The notes under the pieces are model-generated. The model saw nothing but the letters and a program-made list of their open reading frames with translations. It had not been told where the DNA came from and searched no databases. Made by a program: the position numbers and the translations under genes. A stretch of 64,000 bases of DNA from Rhodobiaceae bacterium (GTDB lineage: Bacteria > Pseudomonadota > Alphaproteobacteria > Rhizobiales > Tepidamorphaceae): positions 310,001-374,000 of the forward strand of contig JACKJK010000003.1 in the NCBI GenBank assembly GCA_020637985.1, written 5' to 3'. Positions 9,687-17,844 of the stretch are shown here, in pieces (within the stretch, counting starts at the first letter, position 1; each line of letters starts with the position of its first letter).

Positions 9687-10643
9687 TCAGCCGGAATTGT
9701 CGTTGCCAGCGGTGGGAGGGCGGTTTGCGCGAAGGTCGAGCCAGGTGTCGGCGAGCCCGATGAGCGCGAGTATCCCCAGGCTCCAGGGAAAGACGATCGT
9801 GACCAGGTAGACGCCAACGAGGATCGGGCCGCGCAGCGCCATGGCGCGCGTGTAGCCATGCACGACGGCAAGGCCGAGCAACGCGAACGCTACGACGAGG
9901 CCGCCAAGCGCGGCCTGCGCATAGAGCCCGATCGTGCCGCCCGCCGCCGAGATGGCCGCGGCGGCGATGAACGCAAGCGAGGCGGATTTCGGGAACTGCA
10001 TGCCCGGCAGATCGGGCATCGGCCGCGGCGCGCGGCCCGATGCCTGCAGCACGCGCCCGGCGATCCACAGGTTGGCGACAGCAAAGAAGGTCCACAGGCC
10101 GGCCGAAACCGGGGCCAGGAACATCTTCAGCACCGTGACCATCGTGTCGACATTGACGGCTTGTGGAACCTCGATGCCGGCCGGGCCGAACAGCCCGTGC
10201 CGGATGACCATGTCGATAATGCCGTCGAAGCCGTCCCGGTCGCCCCCCATCGCCATGATGGCGGCCGCCGTCACCGCCGCGCCGGCAGCAGCGGTCCACA
10301 GGAGCAGGCGGCCCGCCGGATACCACTCGCGCGGTCCGTCGGGATTGGCGTCGTCGAGCGGACGCGACAGCAGCGCGGTGCGCACCAGCAGCGCGCACGG
10401 CACGGCGCAGCTGACAGCGTAGGTGAGTGCCAGGAATCCGTAGGACAGGGCGTATGTGGCGATTGCGCCGACAACGGCCGCGACGATGGCGGTCGCGATA
10501 CCCCAGCCAAGGCCGGCGATGAACAGCGGCAGCGGGGCGACGTAGAACAGCACCACGGCGAGCGGCTGACCCGTCGTCATCGACAGGTACAGCAGGGCGG
10601 AAGCAAGGCCCGCGCCGACGCCGGTGAGGAGTGCCGTGTTCAT
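9687..10643 (-). CDS. DUF2232 multi-spanning membrane protein
   Basis: This 318-residue, very hydrophobic protein starts MNTALLTGVGAGLASALLYL and has roughly eight membrane segments separated by short loops, ending in a polar tail (RANRPPTAGNDNSG). Position between rpsR and rplI plus this topology fits the DUF2232 family, which is regularly encoded in this operon in alphaproteobacteria and resembles Firmicute YybS. The function is unknown. Co-transcription with ribosomal proteins may be only genome history rather than a ribosomal role. Confidence 0.8.
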   Translation of the reverse strand: MNTALLTGVGAGLASALLYLSMTTGQPLAVVLFYVAPLPLFIAGLGWGIATAIVAAVVGAIATYALSYGFLALTYAVSCAVPCALLVRTALLSRPLDDANPDGPREWYPAGRLLLWTAAAGAAVTAAAIMAMGGDRDGFDGIIDMVIRHGLFGPAGIEVPQAVNVDTMVTVLKMFLAPVSAGLWTFFAVANLWIAGRVLQASGRAPRPMPDLPGMQFPKSASLAFIAAAAISAAGGTIGLYAQAALGGLVVAFALLGLAVVHGYTRAMALRGPILVGVYLVTIVFPWSLGILALIGLADTWLDLRANRPPTAGNDNSG

Positions 10644-10900
10644 TTCAGTTGCGCTGTCCCGTTGTCCCGGCTCGCCAGGAAACGGTTAGGAACGGATCAG
10701 GCCACAGCCGCCCGCCCCAACCTGATTGTCGGTCTTGCCTCGGAAGAGGCTGCCGGCGCGCCATGTCGGCAGGCGCGCCGAAATCTTGTACCGGTGAAAA
10801 CAAATCCAGGAAAAGTGGAAGCCGGTTTTCCGTCCGGATTTGCGTCAGACCCGGAAGACAGGGCGTTTTCGCATTTCAACGAAAAACGGAAACGCTCTGG
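10644..10900. other. Intergenic region rpsR to DUF2232 with a palindromic repeat
   Basis: The 257-base spacer between two genes of the same operon has no credible ORF. It contains one copy of a dispersed palindromic motif, GGAAAAGTGGAAGCCGGTTTTCC (about 10811-10833), related to the tandem copies at 34056-34165. Such an insert within an operon could make an RNA hairpin that stabilises or attenuates the message downstream of rpsR. Confidence 0.55.
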
Positions 10901-11155
10901 TCAGTCCATCACGTAGGGCAGCAGGCCGATGAACCGCGCGCGCTTGATGGCGCGTGCAAGCTCACGCTGCTTCTTTGCCGAAACGGCGGTGATCCGGCTC
11001 GGCACGATCTTGCCGCGCTCGGACATGTAGCGAAGCAGCAGTTTGGGATCCTTGTAGTCGATCGCCGGTGCGTTGGCGCCCGAGAACGGGCAGGTCTTGC
11101 GGCGCCGGTAGAACGGACGGCGGACCGGAAGCTGTGCAATGTTCGGTGCGCTCAT
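10901..11155 (-). CDS. rpsR: 30S ribosomal protein S18
   Basis: S18 pairs with S6 on the platform of the 30S subunit. The 84-residue protein carries the family core RRRKTCPFSGANAPAIDYKD, KLLLRYMSERGKIVPSRIT and the basic C-terminal stretch KRARFIGLLPYV. Length and sequence are typical. It begins three bases after the rpsF stop codon, so the two partner proteins are translated from adjacent cistrons. Confidence 0.98.
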   Translation of the reverse strand: MSAPNIAQLPVRRPFYRRRKTCPFSGANAPAIDYKDPKLLLRYMSERGKIVPSRITAVSAKKQRELARAIKRARFIGLLPYVMD

Positions 11156-11158
11156 GGA

Positions 11159-11614
11159 TCAGTCCTCCGACTCGTTCTCATCGCGCCGCGGACGGCGCTC
11201 GCCACGGTCTCCACGGTCGCCACGGTCTCCGCGATCACCCCGTTCGCCACGCTCCGGCCGGTCGCCGCGTCCGCCGCGGCGGTCGTCACGGTCGCGCCGC
11301 GTCAGGATCGCCGACGGCTGGTCGGTGTGCTCCTCGACGCGGATAGTCATGAAGCGCAGGATGTCTTCGTTGATGCCCATCTGGCGCTCCATCTCGGCAA
11401 TCGCCGCCGGCGGTGCGTCGAGGTCGATGAGCGTGTAGTGGGCCTTGCGGTTCTTCCTGATGCGGAAGGACAGCGGGCGCAGGCCCCAGTATTCGGTCTT
11501 GCCGATCTTGCCACCGTTGTCGGTGATGATCTTCTGCATCTGCTCGGTCAGGCCCTCGACCTGCTGGGCAGAGACGTCCTGGCGCGCCAGGAAGACATGC
11601 TCGTAAAGCGGCAT
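11159..11614 (-). CDS. rpsF: 30S ribosomal protein S6
   Basis: S6 is the partner of S18 on the 30S platform. The first ~100 of 151 residues form the S6 domain (MPLYEHVFLARQDVS, YWGLRPLSFRIRKNRKAHYTL). The remainder is a low-complexity tail of RGD/RGE repeats followed by an acidic end (DENESED), encoded by a 9-bp DNA repeat near 11191-11240. Charged S6 tails are common in alphaproteobacteria, though the length varies. The Shine-Dalgarno GAGAAAGG is immediately upstream and lies within a predicted long-range stem (see the leader entry). It is the first gene of the operon. Confidence 0.97.
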   Translation of the reverse strand: MPLYEHVFLARQDVSAQQVEGLTEQMQKIITDNGGKIGKTEYWGLRPLSFRIRKNRKAHYTLIDLDAPPAAIAEMERQMGINEDILRFMTIRVEEHTDQPSAILTRRDRDDRRGGRGDRPERGERGDRGDRGDRGDRGERRPRRDENESED

Positions 11615-11864
11615 GGCAATCGCCTTTCTCTCGTGTTCGTGCGAAAGCTGGCGCGGAGCCTCGTTCGAAAGCCTTGGTTGGCTGTATGGCTATGGACCAT
11701 AACGGCCACGAGAAAGGCGTTCGCGACTGGTCTCGAAGAGCGGGAACACGGGAAGCCGGAAAACCGATCGCCTGGTTTTCCTGCCGGTCGTCGCCTGTCA
11801 CAATGACGCGGGTAACCACCGACCTTCCGTTCAGCCCCCGGCCGGGCCTTCGCTGGAAGGCGGT
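11615..11864 (-). promoter_or_regulatory. Structured 5' leader of rpsF with a sequestered ribosome binding site
   Basis: From the predicted promoter the rpsF transcript has a leader of about 245 bases. In transcript sense, CGCCUUUCUCGUG (11719-11707) can pair with CACGAGAGAAAGGCG (11635-11621), which differs only by a two-base bulge and contains the rpsF Shine-Dalgarno sequence. The 71 bases enclosed include a TATGG-T-CCATA palindrome (11691-11701). A second hairpin, GGAAAACC-N8-GGTTTTCC, lies at 11758-11781. S6:S18-responsive leaders upstream of rpsF are known in many bacteria; whether this one fits that consensus was not tested. Confidence 0.55.
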
Positions 11865-11892
11865 GTTATAGCGAAATCGCGATGAACTGCAA
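11865..11892 (-). promoter_or_regulatory. Predicted sigma-70 promoter of the rpsF operon
   Basis: In the minus direction there is a -35 box TTGCAG (11892-11887), a 16-base spacer and a -10 box TATAAC (11870-11865). It faces away from the fabD promoter in the same intergenic region. Confidence 0.6.
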
Positions 11893-11924
11893 CACCCGTA
11901 TGCAGGGATATCGCCGACCTCACC

Positions 11925-11953
11925 TTGACATTGGGGCATTGAACGGCTCTAGA
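11925..11953 (+). promoter_or_regulatory. Predicted sigma-70 promoter of fabD
   Basis: A perfect -35 box TTGACA (11925-11930) is followed by a 17-base spacer and the -10 box TCTAGA (11948-11953), 35 bases before the fabD start codon. This is the strongest promoter match in the window. Confidence 0.75.
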
Positions 11954-11988
11954 CCCGCCGCAAGTCAGCAACCAACAGGACCGATCCG

Positions 11989-12921
11989 ATGTCGATCTGC
12001 TTCACATTCCCCGGACAAGGCAGCCAGAAACCCGGCATGGGCCGCGAGCTTGCCGACGCCTATGCCCAGTCGAGGCAGGTCTTCGAGGAAGTGGATGACG
12101 CGCTCGGCGAGAAGCTTTCGACGCTGATCTTCGAGGGACCCGAGGAAGAGCTGACACTCACCCACAATGCCCAGCCGGCGTTGATGGCCGTTTCCATGGC
12201 GGCGATCCGCGCGATGGAGAGCAATGGCATCACCGTTGCGGGCAATGCGGCGTTCGTCGCCGGGCACTCGCTGGGCGAGTATTCCGCGCTGGCCGCGGCC
12301 GGCACGTTCACGATCGCCGACGCCGCACGCCTGCTGCGCACCCGCGGCCTTGCCATGCAGCGCGCCGTGCCGGTGGGCGAGGGCGCCATGGCGGCCATCC
12401 TCGGCCTCGACATCGACGCCGTGGCGGCGATAGCCGCGGACGCCGCTGGCGACGAGGTGTGCCAGACCGCGAACGACAACGCGCCCGGACAGGTCGTCGT
12501 TTCCGGCAGCAAGGCGGCGGTCGAGCGCGCGGCCGCATTGGCCGGCGAACGCGGCGCCCAGCGCGCCATCATGCTGCCGGTCAGCGCGCCCTTCCACTGC
12601 GCCCTGATGGCACCTGCGGCGGAAGTGATGGCCGAGGCGCTCGCCAGCGTCATGGTCAACGCGCCTGCCGTTCCGGTCGTCTCCAACGTGCTTGCCGGGC
12701 CGATCTCCGACCCTGACGAAATCCGCAAGCGGCTCGTCGAGCAGGTCACTGGGACGGTACGCTGGCGCGAGTCCGTCGCCTGGATGGCTGCCAACGGCGT
12801 CGACACGCTTTATGAGATTGGAGCCGGCAAGGTGCTGACCGGTCTTGCCCGGCGCATCGACCGGTCGCTTGCGGCCAAGGCCGTCGGCACGCCGGACGAC
12901 ATCTCCGCCTTGCTGGCCTGA
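11989..12921 (+). CDS. fabD: Malonyl-CoA:ACP transacylase FabD
   Basis: FabD loads malonyl groups from CoA onto acyl carrier protein for fatty-acid elongation. The 310-residue protein has the N-terminal FPGQGSQKPGMG loop, the nucleophile Ser94 in GHSLGEYSA, and the catalytic His region in SAPFHCALM near residue 204. Length is typical. It opens a plus-strand fatty-acid cluster, fabD-fabG-acpP-fabF, and has its own promoter. fabG starts 38 bases after its stop. Confidence 0.97.
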   Translation: MSICFTFPGQGSQKPGMGRELADAYAQSRQVFEEVDDALGEKLSTLIFEGPEEELTLTHNAQPALMAVSMAAIRAMESNGITVAGNAAFVAGHSLGEYSALAAAGTFTIADAARLLRTRGLAMQRAVPVGEGAMAAILGLDIDAVAAIAADAAGDEVCQTANDNAPGQVVVSGSKAAVERAAALAGERGAQRAIMLPVSAPFHCALMAPAAEVMAEALASVMVNAPAVPVVSNVLAGPISDPDEIRKRLVEQVTGTVRWRESVAWMAANGVDTLYEIGAGKVLTGLARRIDRSLAAKAVGTPDDISALLA

Positions 12922-12959
12922 AACATCGGCTGCACCGGACCTTCCTGGGAGGAACTGCC

Positions 12960-13709
12960 ATGACCGCCAATCCATTCGACCTCACCGGCAAATGCGCCCT
13001 CGTGACCGGGGCCAGCGGCGGCATCGGCGGTGCGCTTGCCCGCGCACTGTATGCCCGCGGCGCGACCGTCGCGATCACCGGTACGCGCGAGGATGCGCTC
13101 AATGCCCTTGCTGGCGAACTGGGCGAACGCGCGCATCCGCTGGTCTGCAACCTCTCCGATCTTGCAGCCGTCGATGCGCTTACCGACCGGGCCGACGAGG
13201 CAATGGGTCAGGTCGACATCCTGATCAACAATGCCGGAATCACGCGCGACAACTTGTTCCTGCGCATGAAGGATGCAGAGTGGGACGATGTGCTGCAGGT
13301 CAACCTGACGGCGGCCTTCCGGCTGACGCGCGCCGCCGTCGGCCGCATGATGCGCCGACGCTACGGCCGCATCATCTCGATCACCTCAGTCGTCGGCACC
13401 ATCGGCAATCCCGGCCAGGGCAACTACTGCGCCGCCAAGGCCGGCCTCGTCGGCATGTCGAAGTCGCTTGCCTACGAGGTGGCAAGCCGCAACATCACGG
13501 TCAATTGCATCGCGCCGGGCTTCATCGAGACGGCGATGACGGACGCGCTCAACGAAAAGCAGCGCGCCGCGATTCTCTCGCGTGTCCCTGCCGCCCGCCT
13601 CGGCACGCCCGAAGAGGTCGCGCAGGCGGCCGTCTACCTGGCAAGCGATGCAGCGGCCTACGTGACGGGCCAGACGCTGCACGTCAACGGCGGCATGGCC
13701 ATGGTATGA
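12960..13709 (+). CDS. fabG: 3-oxoacyl-ACP reductase FabG
   Basis: FabG reduces beta-ketoacyl-ACP with NADPH in fatty-acid elongation. This 249-residue SDR has TGASGGIG near residues 17-24, NNAGITRDN, a catalytic Ser in SITSVVG and the Tyr-x3-Lys motif in YCAAKAGL, ending LHVNGGMAMV, which is the standard FabG terminus. The Shine-Dalgarno GGGAGGAA precedes ATG 12960. Position between fabD and acpP separates it from other SDRs and makes the specific name safe. Confidence 0.96.
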   Translation: MTANPFDLTGKCALVTGASGGIGGALARALYARGATVAITGTREDALNALAGELGERAHPLVCNLSDLAAVDALTDRADEAMGQVDILINNAGITRDNLFLRMKDAEWDDVLQVNLTAAFRLTRAAVGRMMRRRYGRIISITSVVGTIGNPGQGNYCAAKAGLVGMSKSLAYEVASRNITVNCIAPGFIETAMTDALNEKQRAAILSRVPAARLGTPEEVAQAAVYLASDAAAYVTGQTLHVNGGMAMV

Positions 13710-13979
13710 TGCGTGCGGCGCGGCCGATTTGCCCGCGCCCGCCCGCTTGATCCGGACTTCTGGTCAAGCGAAATAAAGTGTGTTACTTGCGTCCGACTCG
13801 CCAAGGCAATGCTGGAAATTCCGGCACTTGGCGCTCAATTGACGCTACATGAAGGCTGCGCGTCTCGCCCCATGGCGGGAAGCATGGCAAGGAATTCTCC
13901 GGCGGTGCCGCATGGGCTGTTGGGGGGCTGGACCATAAGGAAGCCGCAGGATCTGCGCACGGAGTTTCGAGGAGACGTT
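13710..13979. other. Intergenic region fabG to acpP
   Basis: This 270-base spacer has no believable ORF. acpP is usually expressed far above its neighbours, so it probably has its own promoter here, but no -35/-10 pair stood out. An inverted CTTGA...TCAAG pair occurs near 13747-13766. Confidence 0.4.
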
Positions 13980-14216
13980 ATGAGCAGCATTGCCGATCGC
14001 GTGAAGAAGATCGTCGTCGAGCACCTTGGTGTGGAACTCGACAAGGTCACCGACAACGCCAGCTTCATCGACGATCTTGGCGCCGACAGCCTTGATACCG
14101 TCGAGCTGGTCATGGCGTTCGAGGAAGAATTCGGCTGCGAAATCCCCGACGATGCCGCCGAGACGATCCTGACGGTCGGCGACGCGGTGAAGTTCCTGGA
14201 AAAGAACGCTGCCTGA
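13980..14216 (+). CDS. acpP: Acyl carrier protein
   Basis: AcpP carries growing acyl chains on a phosphopantetheine arm. The 78-residue acidic protein contains the attachment site Ser37 in GADSLDTVELVM and the usual four-helix pattern ending VKFLEKNAA. The frame extends upstream, but ATG 13980 follows the Shine-Dalgarno GAGGAGA and gives the normal length. It lies between fabG and fabF and supplies the shared carrier for both. Confidence 0.98.
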   Translation: MSSIADRVKKIVVEHLGVELDKVTDNASFIDDLGADSLDTVELVMAFEEEFGCEIPDDAAETILTVGDAVKFLEKNAA

Positions 14217-14260
14217 TCCGGCTCTTCTTTCTGGGTCGAAATCTTGAAATGAAACGAAGG

Positions 14261-14280
14261 CCGCGCCTGCCCGGGCGCGG
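14261..14280 (+). promoter_or_regulatory. GC-rich hairpin between acpP and fabF
   Basis: A 7-bp stem CCGCGCC/GGCGCGG with a 6-base loop lies 44 bases after acpP and 19 before fabF. It has no downstream T-tract, so it more likely stabilises the acpP message or attenuates read-through than acts as a full terminator. Confidence 0.4.
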
Positions 14281-14299
14281 CGCCATTGGGTATTGAGGC

Positions 14300-15568
14300 A
14301 TGCTCCGTCGCGTTGTCGTCACCGGAATGGGCGCAGTCACACCGCTGGGCGGCACCATCGGCCACACCTGGAAAAGGTTGCTGGCCGGTGAAAGCGCGGC
14401 CAAGCGCGTGACCGAGTTCGAGGTCGACGACATCGCGGCCAAGATCGCCTGTCCGGTGCGCTTCGGCGACGGCACGGGCGACACCTTCAATCCCGACGCC
14501 TACATGGAGCCGAAGGAACAGCGCAAGGTCGATCGCTTCATCGTGTTCGCCATCGCCGCCGCAGCGCAGGCGCTCGAGGATGCCGACTGGCACCCGAAGT
14601 CCTACGAGGACCAGACGCGAACCGGCGTGATGGTCGGCTCGGGCATCGGTGGCCTGATGGGCATCGAGAATGGCGCCAACCTGATGGCGACACGCGGACC
14701 GCGCCGCATTTCCCCGTTCTTCATCCCCAGTTGCCTGATCAATCTCGCGTCCGGGCACATCTCGATCCAGCATGGCCTCAAGGGCCCCAACCATGCGGTC
14801 GTGACTGCCTGCTCGACGGGCGCGCACGCGATTGGCGATGCCTCGCGGCTGATCGCCTACGGCGATGCCGACGTCATGGTCGCCGGCGGTGCGGAGGGAG
14901 CGGTATGCCGCCTGGCGCTGGCCGGGTTTGCTGCCTGCCGCGCGCTGTCGACGAATTTCAACGACGAGCCGACGCGTGCGTCGCGTCCCTACGACAAGGA
15001 TCGCGACGGTTTCGTGATGGGCGAGGGGGCCGGTGTCCTCGTGCTCGAGGAATACGAGCATGCCAAGGCGCGTGGCGCCCAAATCTATGGCGAGGTGGTT
15101 GGCTACGGCATGTCCGGGGATGCCTATCACATCACCGCCCCGTCCGAGGACGGTGACGGTGCCTATCGCTGCATGCTTTCCGCGCTGAAGCGCGCCGGCA
15201 TCACGGCATCCGATATCGACTACATCAACGCGCACGGAACCTCGACGCCGCTCGGTGACGAGATCGAACTGGGCGCGGTCGAACGCCTGGTCGGCAACGC
15301 GGCGGCGAAGCTCTCAATGTCGTCGACCAAGTCGGCCATCGGCCATCTGCTCGGTGCGGCGGGCGCGGTCGAGGCCATCTTCTCGCTGCTGGCGATTCGC
15401 GACCAGGTCGCGCCACCGACACTGAATCTCGAAAATCCGTCCGTGGAAACCGAGATCGATCTCGTTCCGCACGTTGCCCGCAAGCGCCAGATCGACACGA
15501 TCCTGACGAATTCCTTCGGATTCGGCGGTACCAACGCCTCGCTCATCATGCGCCGGGTCGACGCCTGA
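14300..15568 (+). CDS. fabF: Beta-ketoacyl-ACP synthase II FabF
   Basis: FabF condenses malonyl-ACP with acyl-ACP. The 422-residue thiolase-fold protein has the active-site Cys171 in VVTACSTGAHAIG and the two catalytic histidine motifs NAHGTSTPLGD and SAIGHLLGAAGA, followed by NSFGFGGTNASLI near the C-terminus. The order is that of a standard KAS I/II enzyme; placement directly after acpP argues for FabF rather than FabB. The next gene, mltG, follows after 140 bases, as in many proteobacteria. Confidence 0.96.
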   Translation: MLRRVVVTGMGAVTPLGGTIGHTWKRLLAGESAAKRVTEFEVDDIAAKIACPVRFGDGTGDTFNPDAYMEPKEQRKVDRFIVFAIAAAAQALEDADWHPKSYEDQTRTGVMVGSGIGGLMGIENGANLMATRGPRRISPFFIPSCLINLASGHISIQHGLKGPNHAVVTACSTGAHAIGDASRLIAYGDADVMVAGGAEGAVCRLALAGFAACRALSTNFNDEPTRASRPYDKDRDGFVMGEGAGVLVLEEYEHAKARGAQIYGEVVGYGMSGDAYHITAPSEDGDGAYRCMLSALKRAGITASDIDYINAHGTSTPLGDEIELGAVERLVGNAAAKLSMSSTKSAIGHLLGAAGAVEAIFSLLAIRDQVAPPTLNLENPSVETEIDLVPHVARKRQIDTILTNSFGFGGTNASLIMRRVDA

Positions 15569-15708
15569 CGCGCGGCTTGCTAACCCATCGGGGAAGCTGC
15601 CGCCTTCGCGGTTTTGCCATATTGACCGCACTATTCTGGCGGGCTCATGCGTGAAGCCATAGCCCGCGGTCGCAGGCGCGCGGCAATAGCCATAGCAGGG
15701 AAAGGCGA

Positions 15709-16902
15709 ATGAACGTGCCGGACACCGACATGCCCGAAAACGACCCCGCCGACCACGACGCCGATGCGCCGCCGATGGCGCAGGCGCAAGCCGAAGGCGC
15801 CGAGGAGACCGCCCCTCGCGAACCGGCCCCGCGCGCGAAGGAGCGCCTTCCGCGCCGGCGTTCGCGGCGCGTGCGCAATCCCTTCGTGGTGGCGCTGTCG
15901 GCCATCCTTTCGCTGCTGTTCCTGTTCGTTCTTGGCGCCGGCTTCGCGCTCTACCTTGGCAAGGTAGAGTTCGAGAGGCGCGGGCCGCTTGAGACGGCGA
16001 AGACGGTTGTCGTCGCGCGCGGCCAGGGCGTGCAATCGATCGCCCAGCAACTCGCGCGTGAAGGCGCAATCGATATCCCGCTTCTGTTTTCCGCCGGCGT
16101 CACGCTCTACAAGGCGCAGGACAAGCTGCAGGCCGGCGAATACGAGCTCAAGCCCGGCGTCAGCATGCGCGAGATCATGGACATCATGTCCTCGGGCAAG
16201 ACCATACTGCATGGACTGACGGTTCCCGAAGGATTGACGAGCAAGCAGGTGATCGCGCTCGTCAATGCCAGCGAAATGCTGTCGGGCCCCCTCGTCGACG
16301 CCGTTCCCGCTGAAGGCTCGCTGCTGCCGGAAACCTACAAGTTCACGCGCGGAACCCCGCGCGACCAGGTCATCAAGCGCATGCGCGCCGATCTCAACAA
16401 GGCGCTCGAGGTCGCTTGGCAGAAACGCGATCCATCGCTCCCGCTGAAGAGCCCGGCGGAACTCCTTGTGCTGGCCTCCATCGTCGAGAAGGAAACCGGC
16501 ATCGCCGAAGAGCGACCGCGCGTTGCCGCCGTCTTCGTCAACCGCCTGCGCAAGGGTATGCGCCTGCAGTCCGACCCGACCATCCTGTATGGCCTGCACG
16601 GCGGCGATGCCTGGACCATGCCGCGCACGCTGACGCGTTCGGAGCTCGACCAGCCCAACCCCTACAACACCTACCAGATCGATCGCCTGCCGCCCGGGCC
16701 GATCGCCAATGTCGGGGTTGCCGCGCTGGAAGCCGTTGCGCGTCCCGCCGACACCAAGGACCTCTACTTCGTCGCCGACGGCACCGGCGGTCACGCCTTT
16801 GCCGAGACGCTCGCCGAGCACAACAAGAACGTTGCGCGCTGGCGCGAGGTCGAAAAACAGCGCGCGCAGAATGGCGCGGCTGCCGCCCAGTCGACCCAGT
16901 GA
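15709..16902 (+). CDS. mltG: Endolytic murein transglycosylase MltG
   Basis: MltG cleaves nascent glycan strands and sets their length, acting at the periplasmic face of the inner membrane. The 397-residue protein has a Pro/Ala/Glu-rich cytoplasmic N-terminus, a single membrane anchor at about residues 61-84 (FVVALSAILSLLFLFVLGAG), then the YceG domain with catalytic Glu260 in ASIVEKETG and the conserved stretch RLRKGMRLQSDPTILYG. It follows fabF and is probably co-transcribed with yicC 20 bases downstream. Confidence 0.95.
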   Translation: MNVPDTDMPENDPADHDADAPPMAQAQAEGAEETAPREPAPRAKERLPRRRSRRVRNPFVVALSAILSLLFLFVLGAGFALYLGKVEFERRGPLETAKTVVVARGQGVQSIAQQLAREGAIDIPLLFSAGVTLYKAQDKLQAGEYELKPGVSMREIMDIMSSGKTILHGLTVPEGLTSKQVIALVNASEMLSGPLVDAVPAEGSLLPETYKFTRGTPRDQVIKRMRADLNKALEVAWQKRDPSLPLKSPAELLVLASIVEKETGIAEERPRVAAVFVNRLRKGMRLQSDPTILYGLHGGDAWTMPRTLTRSELDQPNPYNTYQIDRLPPGPIANVGVAALEAVARPADTKDLYFVADGTGGHAFAETLAEHNKNVARWREVEKQRAQNGAAAAQSTQ

Positions 16903-16922
16903 TCGGCGAAACGGGGAGTGAC

Positions 16923-17828
16923 ATGACGACGTCCGCTCGCGCACTAGCCAGCATGACCGGCTTTGCCACGGCATCCGGCGATCACGATGGTCACCAGTGG
17001 GACTGGACCCTGCGCGCGGTCAACGGCAAGGGCCTGGACCTCAGGCTCCGCCTTCCGCCCGGTCTGGATCGTATCGAGGTAGCCGCGCGGGCGCTTGCGG
17101 GCAAGCGTCTCGTGCGCGGCTCCGTCACCGCCAACCTCTCGCTCAGGCGGGTCGGCGAGCAGCAGGCGAAGCCGGTGCTCAACCAGGCAGCGCTCGAAAC
17201 CGTGATCACGATCGCGGCGAAAATCGCGGCAAGCACTGGCGCGCAACCCGCGACCGTCGACGGCATTCTGGCCGTGCGCGGTGTTCTCGAGACCGAGGAG
17301 GCAAGTCCCGACGAGGCGGCCACGGCGGCACTCGACAAGGCGCTGGAAGCTGGTTTCTCCGCCGCGCTGGATGCGCTTGTTTCGTCCCGCTTCGCCGAGG
17401 GCGCCGAGCTTGCGAAGCTCCTTGAAGGCCATCTCGATACGGTTTCCACGCTGGTCGGCGAGGCCGAGGCCCTGCCTGGCCGCACGCCCGAGGCCATCGC
17501 CGAGCGCCTGAAGGACTCCGTCGCGGCGCTGCTTTCGGCTTCGCCGCAGCTCGATCCCGAGCGCCTGCACCAGGAAGCCGTGCTTGCCGCCGCCAAGGCC
17601 GACGTGCGCGAGGAAATCGACCGGCTCAACGCCCACGTCGGGGCAGCCCGCGAGATGCTGCGGACCGGCGGCGCGGTCGGGCGCGACCTCAACTTCCTGG
17701 CGCAGGAATTCAACCGCGAAGCCAACACGCTGTGCTCGAAGTCGAACGACATCGCGCTGACTCGCATCGGGCTGAAGCTGAAGGGCGTCATCGACCAGTT
17801 CCGCGAGCAGGTCCAGAACATCGAATAG
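16923..17828 (+). CDS. YicC/YloC family endoribonuclease
   Basis: This 301-residue protein starts with the family motif ASMTGFATASG and has the C-terminal DUF1732 region RLNAHVGAAREML...GRDLNFLAQEFNREANT...SNDIALT. The E. coli and Bacillus relatives have been reported as endoribonucleases that act on mRNA or sRNA. The Shine-Dalgarno GGGGAG precedes ATG 16923. It sits directly before gmk, a very common pairing (yicC-gmk), and probably shares its transcript. Confidence 0.92.
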   Translation: MTTSARALASMTGFATASGDHDGHQWDWTLRAVNGKGLDLRLRLPPGLDRIEVAARALAGKRLVRGSVTANLSLRRVGEQQAKPVLNQAALETVITIAAKIAASTGAQPATVDGILAVRGVLETEEASPDEAATAALDKALEAGFSAALDALVSSRFAEGAELAKLLEGHLDTVSTLVGEAEALPGRTPEAIAERLKDSVAALLSASPQLDPERLHQEAVLAAAKADVREEIDRLNAHVGAAREMLRTGGAVGRDLNFLAQEFNREANTLCSKSNDIALTRIGLKLKGVIDQFREQVQNIE

Positions 17829-17844
17829 GCGAGGGGGCGCCGCG

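Noticed and set aside
11139..11438. Plus-strand ORF with SPRSPR repeats opposite rpsF
   Set aside because: It is the antisense shadow of the RGD-repeat tail of rpsF; the repeat pattern is a by-product of the DNA repeat.
14261..14280. Intrinsic terminator after acpP
   Set aside because: The stem is present but there is no U-tract, so termination is not supported; listed as a hairpin.
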